Of a stretch of DNA of 64,000 nt, positions 17,143 through 26,355 are shown piece by piece. Made by a program: the position numbers and the translations under genes. The notes beneath the pieces are model-generated. The model saw only the letters and a program-made list of their open reading frames with translations, was not told the origin of the DNA and searched no databases. Position 1 is the first letter of the stretch. The number at the start of each line of letters is the position of its first letter. Source of the DNA: Polynucleobacter sp. es-EL-1 (GTDB lineage: Bacteria > Pseudomonadota > Gammaproteobacteria > Burkholderiales > Burkholderiaceae); assembly GCF_018687975.1 (NCBI RefSeq), contig NZ_CP061310.1, positions 124,001 through 188,000 of the forward strand. Direction: 5' to 3'.

Positions 17143-17574
17143 ATGGTGTTTCAAGGTGCGTCAGCTCTCAATTTGGATGCAAAAGGCCGCATGTCAGTGC
17201 CGGCTAAGCATCGTGACGCCTTGTTGGTTCAGGGTGAGGGTCGAGTCACGCTCACTAAACACCCCGACGGCTGCCTGCTTTTGTTCCCACGTCCCGAGTG
17301 GGAGACTTTTCGTGCGCGTGTAGCGCAATTGCCGATGGATGCGCATTGGTGGCGTCGAATTTTTTTGGGTAATGCAGCAGAAGTAGATTTGGATAGCGCT
17401 GGAAGAATTTTGGTCGGCCCTGAGTTGCGTGCTGCTGCAGGCATTGAAAAAGAAGTGATGTTACTCGGTATGGGTAGTCACTTGGAATTGTGGGATGCGG
17501 CTACTTACGCTGCGAAAGAGCAGGCTGCCATTGCGCAGGGTATGCCTGAAGCATTGAAACAATTTAATTTTTGA
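17143..17574 (+). CDS. mraZ: Transcriptional regulator MraZ
   Basis: First gene of the dcw cluster; a ring-forming SpoVT/AbrB-like DNA-binding protein that represses its own operon. 143 residues. Two tandem swapped-hairpin domains are visible: NLDAKGRMSVPAKHRD (residues ~9-24) and VDLDSAGRILVGPELR (~82-97), each with the DxxGR motif. Its three-repeat operator lies immediately upstream, so autoregulation is likely. Confidence 0.96.
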   Translation: MVFQGASALNLDAKGRMSVPAKHRDALLVQGEGRVTLTKHPDGCLLLFPRPEWETFRARVAQLPMDAHWWRRIFLGNAAEVDLDSAGRILVGPELRAAAGIEKEVMLLGMGSHLELWDAATYAAKEQAAIAQGMPEALKQFNF

Positions 17575-17586
17575 TGACAGGGTGCC

Positions 17587-18537
17587 ATGAACATAACTCA
17601 TCGCCCAGTGTTACTGGCCGAGGCGGTGACGGCGCTGATCAGTGGCCCGCTGATTACACCCTCGGATACTTCAAAAAATATTCTCATGATCGATGGCACA
17701 TTCGGTCGTGGTGGCCATACGCAAGCACTGCTTTCTCGCTTGGGTATCAACGCACGCATGATTTCTTTCGACAAGGATTTGGAAGCAATAGCAGTTGCGG
17801 AAAAAATCAACGACTCCCGTTTGAGAATCGTGCACGACAGTTTTGCACAGATGGATCATTACGCAGAGCCAGAAACAGTCGATGGAATCTTGCTAGATCT
17901 TGGAATCAGCTCACCACAAGTAGACGAAGCGCATCGAGGATTTTCATTTCGCAAAGATGGCCCACTCGATATGCGCATGAATACGGATCATGGATTAACA
18001 GCTGCTCAATGGTTGGAGCAGGCTCCACAAGAGGAAATCACCCACGTGATTAAGACTTATGGTGAAGAACGTTTTGCATCTCAAATCGCTAAAGCAATCG
18101 TAGCTCGGCGTGAAGATGGTGAATCGCCCAAAACAACTTTGCAATTAGCTAGCCTAGTTGCCAGCGTTGTGCGTACTCGCGAGCTAGGGCAGGATCCTGC
18201 GACGAGAACATTTCAAGCTTTACGAATATTTATCAATCGTGAGTTAGAAGATTTAGAGATTGGTTTAAAAGCGGCTTTGACATTATTAAAGCCAGGTGCA
18301 CGCTTAGCAGTGATTAGCTTTCACTCTTTAGAAGACCGCATCGTGAAGCAATTTATGCAGGCAAATGCCAAGGTGGATGTACCACGTGGATTGCCAGTGC
18401 GTGATAAAGACTTGCCATTTAGCCCGCTAGAAATTATTGGGCGCGTTAAGCCAAGTGATGTTGAGGTTCAAGAAAATCCTCGCGCGCGTTCTGCGATTAT
18501 GCGTGTTGCCCAGAAGCGCTTAGGAGCATTAGTTTGA
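17587..18537 (+). CDS. rsmH: 16S rRNA (cytosine-1402-N4) methyltransferase
   Basis: MraW/RsmH, SAM-dependent methyltransferase acting on C1402 of 16S rRNA. 316 residues. HRPVLLAEAV at the N-terminus, the SAM loop IDGTFGRGGHTQALL, DGILLDLGISSPQ and the late VISFHSLEDRIVKQF are all diagnostic. It follows mraZ by 12 bases and overlaps ftsL by four. Confidence 0.97.
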   Translation: MNITHRPVLLAEAVTALISGPLITPSDTSKNILMIDGTFGRGGHTQALLSRLGINARMISFDKDLEAIAVAEKINDSRLRIVHDSFAQMDHYAEPETVDGILLDLGISSPQVDEAHRGFSFRKDGPLDMRMNTDHGLTAAQWLEQAPQEEITHVIKTYGEERFASQIAKAIVARREDGESPKTTLQLASLVASVVRTRELGQDPATRTFQALRIFINRELEDLEIGLKAALTLLKPGARLAVISFHSLEDRIVKQFMQANAKVDVPRGLPVRDKDLPFSPLEIIGRVKPSDVEVQENPRARSAIMRVAQKRLGALV

Positions 18538-18800
18538 ATCGCGCTACTTTGACTTTGCTTGTCTTGCTCCTGGTGTGCGCATTATCTTTAGTCGCCGCTC
18601 AGCAACGTGCGCGTAAATTATTTATTTCATTAGAGCGCGCTCAAATTCAAGAGCGAAAGCTTAATCAAGATTGGTTGCGACTGGAATATGAGCAGAGAAA
18701 TTTATCGAAGTCTGCTCGTATTCGTGAGGTTGCCCGTAACCAATTACATATGGTTCCAATTACTCCTGATCGTACCCTGTACCTGAAGGAGGCTAGATGA
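18534..18800 (+). CDS. ftsL: Cell division protein FtsL
   Basis: Bitopic inner-membrane protein of the FtsQLB complex. 88 residues: a short N-terminus, one membrane helix (residues ~5-23) and a periplasmic coiled-coil-like region rich in charged residues (ISLERAQIQERKLNQDW). The start is TTG, overlapping the rsmH stop as TTGA, with AGGAG seven bases upstream; the only ATG in the frame is close to the C-terminus, so TTG is required. Overlaps ftsI as ATGA. Confidence 0.92.
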   Translation: MNRATLTLLVLLLVCALSLVAAQQRARKLFISLERAQIQERKLNQDWLRLEYEQRNLSKSARIREVARNQLHMVPITPDRTLYLKEAR

Positions 18801-20569
18801 GACCAGTAGGTTTTTCTACTACTCCAAATTTGGTATTGCGTCTGCCGATGTGGCGGTCACGTTTAATGCTGTTTATGTTGTTCTTTGTATTCATGTTGCT
18901 ATTGATTCGTGCCTTTTGGATCCAAGGCCCAGGAAATGCATTCTATGAAGCTAAAGGGGTGCGTGGAACTCAGCGTGAGCTGGAATTACCTGCATACCGC
19001 GGAAAAATTCTTGATCGCAATGGCCAAGTCATTGCTACAAGTCTTGAGGCCAAGTCGGTGATTGCTTATAACGACACTGTTCCGGATGATTTAGCGCCTG
19101 AGAAACTTAAACAGTTAGCGAGTCTATTGCAGATTAGTGATGCAGAGTTACGTAGAAAACTTAAAGAGGAGCGTAAGCAGGTATTCCTAAAGCGTCAAGT
19201 TGATCCCGCAATTGCTCAGCAAATAAAGCAATTAGAAATTCCTGGCATTGGGCTTAATAATGAATACCGCCGCTTCTACCCAGAGGGTGAAGCAATGGCG
19301 CATGTCGTTGGCTTTACCAATGTTGAGGATCGTGGCCAAGAGGGAATGGAGCTTTCACGAGAGAAGGACTTAGCTGGACATCCAGGACAACGCCGAGTGG
19401 TAGTGGATCGTTTGGGTCGGGTTGTAGAGGAAATCGCCATTTTGCAATTGCCTCAAAATGGAAAAGATCTACAGCTATCCATTGATAGCAAGATTCAATT
19501 CTTGGCATACAACGCTGTTAAGAGTGCAGTAGAGCAACATCGTGCAAGTGCTGGTGGTGCGGTGGTTTTGGATACGCAGACTGGAGAAATATTAGCCTTA
19601 GCCAATTACCCAAGCTACAACCCTAATGATCGCAAGAAGTTAACAGGCGAGCAACTACGCAATCGTGTGCTAACCGATACATTTGAGCCTGGCTCTACGA
19701 TGAAGCCGTTGACAGTTGCAATTGCCTTAGAGAAGGGTGTAATTGCGCCGAATACCAATATGGCAATCGGCGCAAAATATCTCATTGGACCCAAGCCAAT
19801 TACCGATACACATCCATATGGAAACCTGACGGTCTCGCAGATTATTCAAAAGTCGAGCAATATTGGCACGGCCAAAATTGCCATGAATAATCTCTCCGCT
19901 GAGGAGATGTGGAATTTCTTTACCTCTGTTGGTTTTGGTCAGGCACCAAAAATTGGATTTCCTGGAGCAGTAGCAGGCACAGTTCATCCACATAAGAAAT
20001 GGATGCCAACCGATCAAGCGCGTATTGCATTTGGTTATGGTATTTCGTCATCACTATTTCAGGTGGCACGTGCTTACACTATTTTTGCGCGTGATGGCGA
20101 ATTAGTGCCGCTCACGATTGAGCGCAGCCCCGAATTTAAGCACGGCACCCAGATCATCTCGGCAAAAACGGCGATTGATATGCGCAGCATGATGGAGACT
20201 GTCACAGAGCCGGGTGGTACCGCGATCAAAGCGCAGGCAGAAGGATATCGAGTTGGTGGGAAAACCGGTACAGCACATAAATTAGTTGGTAAAAGTTATG
20301 CCAACAAATATCGTGCTTATTTTGCTGGTTTAGCCCCTATTAGCGCACCACGTATTGTCGTTGCAGTGATGATTGATGAGCCCACTGGTGGCAGTCACTA
20401 TGGTGGTGATGTAGCAGCCCCAGTGTTCTCGACGATCGTGAGCGAAACCTTGCGCACCTTGAATGTTTTGCCTGACAACAATCTGAAGCAAATGGTATTG
20501 CAGGATCAAAACTCAGTAGATATTCAGAGTGCGTCCGCAAAAGTTCAGCAAGCGGTACTCAAGAGATGA
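18797..20569 (+). CDS. ftsI: Septal peptidoglycan transpeptidase FtsI (PBP3)
   Basis: Class B penicillin-binding protein that cross-links septal peptidoglycan. 590 residues: an N-terminal membrane anchor (~20-41), the dimerisation domain beginning LPAYRGKILDRNG, then the transpeptidase domain with Ser300 in GSTMKP, SSN in KSSNIGTAK and KTGTAHK. Partner of FtsW, which is encoded downstream. Four-base overlaps on both sides indicate translational coupling. Confidence 0.97.
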   Translation: MRPVGFSTTPNLVLRLPMWRSRLMLFMLFFVFMLLLIRAFWIQGPGNAFYEAKGVRGTQRELELPAYRGKILDRNGQVIATSLEAKSVIAYNDTVPDDLAPEKLKQLASLLQISDAELRRKLKEERKQVFLKRQVDPAIAQQIKQLEIPGIGLNNEYRRFYPEGEAMAHVVGFTNVEDRGQEGMELSREKDLAGHPGQRRVVVDRLGRVVEEIAILQLPQNGKDLQLSIDSKIQFLAYNAVKSAVEQHRASAGGAVVLDTQTGEILALANYPSYNPNDRKKLTGEQLRNRVLTDTFEPGSTMKPLTVAIALEKGVIAPNTNMAIGAKYLIGPKPITDTHPYGNLTVSQIIQKSSNIGTAKIAMNNLSAEEMWNFFTSVGFGQAPKIGFPGAVAGTVHPHKKWMPTDQARIAFGYGISSSLFQVARAYTIFARDGELVPLTIERSPEFKHGTQIISAKTAIDMRSMMETVTEPGGTAIKAQAEGYRVGGKTGTAHKLVGKSYANKYRAYFAGLAPISAPRIVVAVMIDEPTGGSHYGGDVAAPVFSTIVSETLRTLNVLPDNNLKQMVLQDQNSVDIQSASAKVQQAVLKR

Positions 20570-22119
20570 TGGCGATCGTGATTACAGAACCTGATCAACT
20601 GATTTCTCGATTGCGTGATGTCGCTAGTCGCAATGCACATGTTCGCGCTGATAGTCGTCAAATTGCCGGCGGAGATATTTTCTTTGCGTATCCCGTTGGA
20701 AGGGGTATGGCATTTAGGGATGGTCGAGAATATATTGCTGTAGCCCTAAAAAATGGCGCTGCTGCAGTGGTATTTGATCCAGCTGATGGAATTGCAGATA
20801 AGTATTTAGATCATCCACAATGTTTTGCTGTCTCCAATTTAGCGACTGTAGCAGGTAAGTTGTGTTCACAGTGGTATGACTGCCCCAGTAAACAATTACA
20901 TGTCATTGGTGTTACAGGTACGAATGGAAAGACCAGCATTACTCAGTGGTTAGCACAAGCATTGGATGTAGAAAATCATCGCACTGCCGTGGTGGGTACT
21001 CTGGGTACGGGCTTTCCTGGGGCTTTGGTCTACTCTGGCTACACCACTCCAGACGCACCTCGTTTACAAACAGAGTTGAAAGAGCTGTTGGATCAAGGTG
21101 CTCAGCAAGTGGTAATGGAAATTTCATCGCATGCCCTTGATCAAGAGCGTGTAGCAGGGTTAGAAGTTTCTTGTGCAGTCTTTACGAATTTGACGCAAGA
21201 TCATTTGGACTATCACGGCACAATGGCCGATTATGCGCAGGCCAAAGAAAAACTCTTTTCGATTCCCACTTTAGAAAATGTCGTCATTAACTTTGATGAT
21301 CCATTTGGGCGTGAGTTGGCAGTAAAGCTATTGGCGGCAAATAAGTTGTCTGTATGGGGATATGCTTTAACAGAGAAGGCCTTTGCTGGTTTTGAGAATT
21401 TTGCTGGCCGTCTGAAATCTACCCACATAAAAGACTTCAAGATCGGCTCGACTGGATACGATGCAGTATTTGCCAGCAAAGACTTTGAATCTAGCGTGCT
21501 GCATTTGCCAGTGTTAGGTGAATTTAATCTCAGTAATTGTTTGGCTGTATGGACGGTATTGCTAAGTCAAGGCATGACCCCAGTGCAAGCCTCTGAGCGA
21601 ATGGCTAATTTAGGACCAGTTCCTGGCCGTATGGAACTCATTCAATTAAATAAAACCCATAGAACCGATGGCCCGTTAGTAGTCGTTGACTTTGCTCATA
21701 CCCCAGATGCACTTGCTAAAGCGTTAACTGCTTTACGGCCACTTGCCACTCAAAGAGGTGGCAAGGTGTGGTGTGTATTTGGTTGTGGTGGTGATCGCGA
21801 TTCAGGCAAGCGACCACAAATGGGTCAAGTGGCGCAAGAGTATGCGGATCACGTTGTTTTAACGAGTGATAATCCGCGCTCGGAAGAGCCTGAGGCCATC
21901 ATCGCAATGATTCGTTCTGGGATGACTAAGAAATCTAGCAACATTCAATCCTTGCCAGATAGAGCGGCAGCAATCATGGCTGCGGTTCGCCATGCTGACC
22001 TCAAAGATGTCATCTTGGTCGCTGGTAAAGGGCATGAATCTACTCAAGAAATCAAAGGAAAGAAATTTGATTTCTCAGATCAAGAGCATATTCGCTTAGC
22101 TGCGGGGGGTGCTCTATGA
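20566..22119 (+). CDS. murE: UDP-MurNAc-L-Ala-D-Glu:meso-DAP ligase
   Basis: Adds the third residue of the stem peptide. 517 residues. Mur-ligase ATP motif GVTGTNGKTSIT, the carbamylated-Lys region and the DNPR specificity motif near residue 435 (SDNPRSEEP), which marks meso-diaminopimelate as substrate and fits a Gram-negative cell wall. ATGA overlap with ftsI and with murF. Confidence 0.97.
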   Translation: MMAIVITEPDQLISRLRDVASRNAHVRADSRQIAGGDIFFAYPVGRGMAFRDGREYIAVALKNGAAAVVFDPADGIADKYLDHPQCFAVSNLATVAGKLCSQWYDCPSKQLHVIGVTGTNGKTSITQWLAQALDVENHRTAVVGTLGTGFPGALVYSGYTTPDAPRLQTELKELLDQGAQQVVMEISSHALDQERVAGLEVSCAVFTNLTQDHLDYHGTMADYAQAKEKLFSIPTLENVVINFDDPFGRELAVKLLAANKLSVWGYALTEKAFAGFENFAGRLKSTHIKDFKIGSTGYDAVFASKDFESSVLHLPVLGEFNLSNCLAVWTVLLSQGMTPVQASERMANLGPVPGRMELIQLNKTHRTDGPLVVVDFAHTPDALAKALTALRPLATQRGGKVWCVFGCGGDRDSGKRPQMGQVAQEYADHVVLTSDNPRSEEPEAIIAMIRSGMTKKSSNIQSLPDRAAAIMAAVRHADLKDVILVAGKGHESTQEIKGKKFDFSDQEHIRLAAGGAL

Positions 22120-23567
22120 ATGCTTCCATGACAACGCTCGCCCATATTCATGACATGTTGCCTGGTAGTAATTTACTCAATATCTCAGAGGAGGCTGCAA
22201 AGTCTCTACAGATTTCTAGCATTGGAAGTGATAGTCGCCAGGTTCAAGCGGGTGAACTATTTGTTGCTTTATCTGGTGAACGCTTTGATGCCCACCAATT
22301 TCTCTCTGGCATCGTTCAAGCGGGAGCGAGCTCTGCCCTAATTAGCGATTCACATCAGTGCCCAGAAAATCTGCCAGCTGTTTGTGTAGGTGATACTAAA
22401 AAAAGTTTAGGTCAGTTAGCCCAGGCATGGCGAAAGCAGTTTGCTATTCCAGTGGCTGTTGTCACTGGTTCTAATGGCAAAACTACCGTCAAGGAAATGA
22501 TTGCCTCTATTTTTAAAGCGGCGGTTGGCGAGAATGCAACTTTAGTAACTAAGGGCAATCTCAACAACGACATTGGTTTGCCGTTGACTCTACTGCGCAT
22601 GCGTTCAAGCGACCGCTTAGCTGTGATTGAGCTCGGCATGAATCATCCTGGTGAAACTGCTGAGCTTGCTACTGTTGTCCAAGCCAATATTGCATTAATT
22701 AATAATGCCCAGCGCGAGCATCAAGAGTTTATGACCAGCGTGGAAGCAGTTGCCAATGAGCATGCGGCAGTATTGTCTGCCTTGCCAATGAATGGTGTAG
22801 CAGTATTTCCTGCAGATTCAGATTTTTGTCATGTTTGGCGTGCGGCTGCCGATGGCCGAAGGATTATTGATTTCGTCTTAGCTTCATCAGGTAATCAGAC
22901 CTCAGCAGCTGTGACTGGGCAGCTTTTACCCAACGGAAAACTCCACATTAAGACTGAAAAAGGAAATATTGAAGTTCAATTAAATACATTGGGGCAGCAC
23001 AATTTACGCAATGCTCTTGCAGCAAGTGCTGTAGCTTTAGCTGCAGGCCTTGAACTTCAGAATATTCAGTTGGGATTAGAGTCATTCATGCCTGTTCATG
23101 GCCGAATGCAAGCAAAGATGTTGACCTCCAACCGAACCTTGATTGATGATAGTTATAACGCTAATCCTGATTCTGTTAGAGCAGCAATTGATGCGCTTAA
23201 GCAGTCTAGCCATGAAGCTTGGCTAGTTCTTGGTGATATGGGTGAAGTGGGCGAGCAAGGCCCTGCTTTTCATCAAGAGGTGGGGGCTTATGCTGCAAAG
23301 CAGGGTATTACTAAATTATTTACTCTTGGTGAACAATGTCAATTTGCGGTGCAAGGTTTTAATGATGCACTCAATACACAAGCAATTGCTCAAAGTGCGC
23401 TGCATTTCAAAGACATTGATCAGCTATTGGAAAACCTTAATCATGCTCTCGGTAGCCTGGATGCCGATGATTCCGCGTATTTAAATATTTTGGTTAAAGG
23501 TTCCCGTTTTATGCGGATGGAGCGTGTTGTACAGGCCTTGTTAGAGGAGGCTAAAACATGCTCTTGA
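22116..23567 (+). CDS. murF: UDP-MurNAc-tripeptide:D-Ala-D-Ala ligase
   Basis: Last cytoplasmic Mur ligase. 483 residues. N-terminal MurF domain with GSDSRQVQAGELFVAL, ATP loop VVTGSNGKTTVKEMIAS, then NNDIGLPLTLLR and the IDDSYNANPDSVRAAID motif typical of MurF. The C-terminus overlaps the mraY start by 10 bases. Confidence 0.97.
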   Translation: MNASMTTLAHIHDMLPGSNLLNISEEAAKSLQISSIGSDSRQVQAGELFVALSGERFDAHQFLSGIVQAGASSALISDSHQCPENLPAVCVGDTKKSLGQLAQAWRKQFAIPVAVVTGSNGKTTVKEMIASIFKAAVGENATLVTKGNLNNDIGLPLTLLRMRSSDRLAVIELGMNHPGETAELATVVQANIALINNAQREHQEFMTSVEAVANEHAAVLSALPMNGVAVFPADSDFCHVWRAAADGRRIIDFVLASSGNQTSAAVTGQLLPNGKLHIKTEKGNIEVQLNTLGQHNLRNALAASAVALAAGLELQNIQLGLESFMPVHGRMQAKMLTSNRTLIDDSYNANPDSVRAAIDALKQSSHEAWLVLGDMGEVGEQGPAFHQEVGAYAAKQGITKLFTLGEQCQFAVQGFNDALNTQAIAQSALHFKDIDQLLENLNHALGSLDADDSAYLNILVKGSRFMRMERVVQALLEEAKTCS

Positions 23568-24727
23568 TATTGGCCCAGTGGCTCCAAGATGACTTTGGTT
23601 TTTTCCGGGTCTTTAATTACATTACGTTTAGAGCAGTGATGGCTACGGTTACTGCGCTTCTAATCGGCTTGGCTGCCGGTCCATGGGTTATTCGTAAATT
23701 AACAGAATTGAAGATGGGGCAGGCAGTTCGTACAGATGGTCCACAAACTCACTTGGTGAAGTCTGGTACACCAACAATGGGTGGCGTATTAATTCTGATA
23801 GGCATATTTATTTCCTGCATGCTTTGGGCGGACTTAAGTAATCGCTTTATTTGGATTGTGATGATTGTGACTTTTGGCTTTGGTATGGTGGGATGGGTGG
23901 ATGACTACCGTAAGGTCGTTCGTAAAGACCCCAAGGGAATGGCTTCTAGGGAGAAATTCTTTTGGCAAACCTTAATTGGTCTGTTTGCTGCAATCTATTT
24001 GGCATTCTCCGTTTCAGAGGTGAATAACCTCAAGGTATTACAGCTTTTCTACGATTGGCTCAAGAGCGGTTTTGCACTAGATCTCCCAGCAAAGTCGAAT
24101 CTATTGATTCCATTCATGAAAGAAGTGAGCTATCCATTAGGCGTAATGGGTTTCATTATCTTGAGTTACCTAGTGATAGTAGGTAGTAGTAATGCAGTTA
24201 ACTTAACTGATGGGCTCGATGGCTTGGTGATCATGCCAGTCATTTTGGTAGGTGCTGCATTGGGTGCTTTTGCCTACGTGATGGGTAATGCCATTTATGC
24301 CAAGTATCTCTTATTTCCTTATATCCCAGGTGCTGGTGAGTTGATGATTTTCTGTGGAGCAATGGGCGGTGCTGGGTTGGCATTTCTTTGGTACAACACT
24401 CACCCTGCACAGGTGTTTATGGGGGATGTCGGTGCGCTGGCATTGGGCGGCGCCCTTGGCACGATTGCTGTCATTGTGAGGCAAGAAATTGTGCTCTTTG
24501 TGATGGGGGGTATTTTTGTTGCCGAGACTTGTTCAGTAATGTTGCAAGTGATTTGGTTCAAATATACGAAGAAACGGTATGGAGAGGGTCGTCGTATTTT
24601 CAGGATGGCACCGCTCCACCATCATTTTGAATTGGGCGGTTGGCGTGAAACGCAAGTAGTGGTTCGTTTCTGGATCATCACTATTCTTTTAGTCCTTATT
24701 GGCCTTTCCAGCCTGAAATTACGGTAA
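23558..24727 (+). CDS. mraY: Phospho-MurNAc-pentapeptide transferase
   Basis: Inner-membrane enzyme making lipid I on undecaprenyl phosphate. 389 residues with about ten membrane segments. Signature residues: TPTMGGVLIL, the Asp pair in GWVDDYRKV, NLTDGLDGL and FMGDVGALALGG, and the HHHFELGGW loop near the C-terminus. Overlaps murF by 10 bases. Confidence 0.97.
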   Translation: MLLILAQWLQDDFGFFRVFNYITFRAVMATVTALLIGLAAGPWVIRKLTELKMGQAVRTDGPQTHLVKSGTPTMGGVLILIGIFISCMLWADLSNRFIWIVMIVTFGFGMVGWVDDYRKVVRKDPKGMASREKFFWQTLIGLFAAIYLAFSVSEVNNLKVLQLFYDWLKSGFALDLPAKSNLLIPFMKEVSYPLGVMGFIILSYLVIVGSSNAVNLTDGLDGLVIMPVILVGAALGAFAYVMGNAIYAKYLLFPYIPGAGELMIFCGAMGGAGLAFLWYNTHPAQVFMGDVGALALGGALGTIAVIVRQEIVLFVMGGIFVAETCSVMLQVIWFKYTKKRYGEGRRIFRMAPLHHHFELGGWRETQVVVRFWIITILLVLIGLSSLKLR

Positions 24728-24735
24728 GCCAAAAT

Positions 24736-26355
24736 ATGCATAACTTAGATCTCGCCTTTGCTAATCCATCACTCCTCGCAGAGGATGGCTACACTCAGCC
24801 ACAAAAGTTTTTAATCTTAGGTTTAGGTGAGTCTGGCTACGCCATGGCAAAGTGGTGCATACGAAATGGTGCACAAGTTAGTTTGGCTGATACTCGGGAA
24901 CGTCAGCAATTAAGTGAACGCCAGAAAGCCTGGCTAGCTGATCTTGAATTTGCAGGTCTTCAGGAAGTGTATTTTGGCTCACTTGAAGAGACGCACTTAA
25001 ATCATATTGATGTGATTGGAATCAGCCCTGGCTTATCTCCTATTTTGGAGCCAATTCAGTCATTCCTTCTCAAAGCCAAAGAGCTAGAGATTGATATTTG
25101 GGGTGAGTTGGAATTTTTTGCTCGAGCAGTGGCAGCTTTAGATCGCATGGCCCAAGTCAATAGCATGCAATACAAGCCAGCGGTGTTGGCTATTACGGGT
25201 ACTAATGGCAAAACAACGACTACCGCTTTAACTGGTCAACTATGTGAAAGGGCTGGTAAGCGTGTTGCAGTTGCGGGCAATATTAGCCCAGCGGCATTAG
25301 ACAAATTGATGTCCTCTCTTGATGAGGCAGATCAAGTGGAAGATATGCCCGAAGTTTGGGTGTTAGAACTTTCAAGCTTTCAGTTGGTCTATACGAGCAC
25401 ATTCAATGCAACTGCAGCGACAGTGCTAAACATTTCGCAAGATCACTTGGATTGGCATGGTGATATGCGGGCATATATAGATGCTAAGGCCAATATCTTT
25501 GGTTCAAATACTGTCTGTATTTTGAATCGTGATGATCCGCAGGTGATGGGTTTATTTTCGGAGGAGCAGCGAGCAAGCAAGTCGATTATTACCTTCGGGG
25601 CTAATCGTCCGGATGAGCAAGGTGCTTTCGGAATTGAGCATGATTTGCGTGCGGGTGGAATTGACTGGCTGGTATGGGCCGAGGTGGATGAGGATCAAGA
25701 GCCTCAACCGAAGCGCCGTCGTAAATCAGTTGCCGTTGAAGATGAGCCGCTCAGGTTAAAGCGTTTAATTCCAGCTGATGCTCTACGTATTCGTGGTCGC
25801 CACAATGCCTTAAATGCATTGGCCGCCCTTGCTTTGGCTAGAGCAGCAGGTTTGCCAATGAATATGTTGTTACATGGATTGCGTGATTACCATGGTGAAC
25901 CCCATCGCGTGCAGAGCATTGCCGTCGTATCAAATGTTGAGTATGTAGATGACAGTAAGGGCACTAATGTTGGGGCAACCGTTGCCGCATTAAATGGTTT
26001 AAGTGCTAATGAATCGGGTAAGCGTATTTGGTTAATTGCAGGCGGGGAAGGCAAAGGTCAAGATTTTGGTCCGTTGCGTGAGCCCGCATTGAGATTTGTA
26101 AAGGGCGTCTTCTTGATTGGTAAAGATGCTCCAGTGATTGCTCAGGCTTTAGGCGATGCAGTTTCTTCAACAATGAGCGAGACTTTGCATAATGCCGTTT
26201 CTGAGGCAGCCAAAAGAGCCCAGGCTGGAGATATTGTGTTGTTATCACCTGCCTGTGCAAGCTTTGATCAGTTTAAGGATTACGTCGAGCGCGCTCATGC
26301 TTTTGTTGCTGAAGTTCAAGAATTGGAAATGCAATTCGAGGGAGTTCAAATATGA
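24736..26355 (+). CDS. murD: UDP-MurNAc-L-Ala:D-Glu ligase
   Basis: Adds D-glutamate to UDP-MurNAc-L-Ala. 539 residues, long for MurD (E. coli ~440). The N-terminal Rossmann region ILGLGESGYAMAKW, ATP loop AITGTNGKTTTTALT, NISQDHLDWHGD and YVDDSKGTN are normal. The extra length includes an N-terminal extension and a highly charged insert around residues 316-340 (EVDEDQEPQPKRRRK followed by acidic residues) between the ATPase and C-terminal domains. Follows mraY by 8 bases. Confidence 0.96.
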   Translation: MHNLDLAFANPSLLAEDGYTQPQKFLILGLGESGYAMAKWCIRNGAQVSLADTRERQQLSERQKAWLADLEFAGLQEVYFGSLEETHLNHIDVIGISPGLSPILEPIQSFLLKAKELEIDIWGELEFFARAVAALDRMAQVNSMQYKPAVLAITGTNGKTTTTALTGQLCERAGKRVAVAGNISPAALDKLMSSLDEADQVEDMPEVWVLELSSFQLVYTSTFNATAATVLNISQDHLDWHGDMRAYIDAKANIFGSNTVCILNRDDPQVMGLFSEEQRASKSIITFGANRPDEQGAFGIEHDLRAGGIDWLVWAEVDEDQEPQPKRRRKSVAVEDEPLRLKRLIPADALRIRGRHNALNALAALALARAAGLPMNMLLHGLRDYHGEPHRVQSIAVVSNVEYVDDSKGTNVGATVAALNGLSANESGKRIWLIAGGEGKGQDFGPLREPALRFVKGVFLIGKDAPVIAQALGDAVSSTMSETLHNAVSEAAKRAQAGDIVLLSPACASFDQFKDYVERAHAFVAEVQELEMQFEGVQI

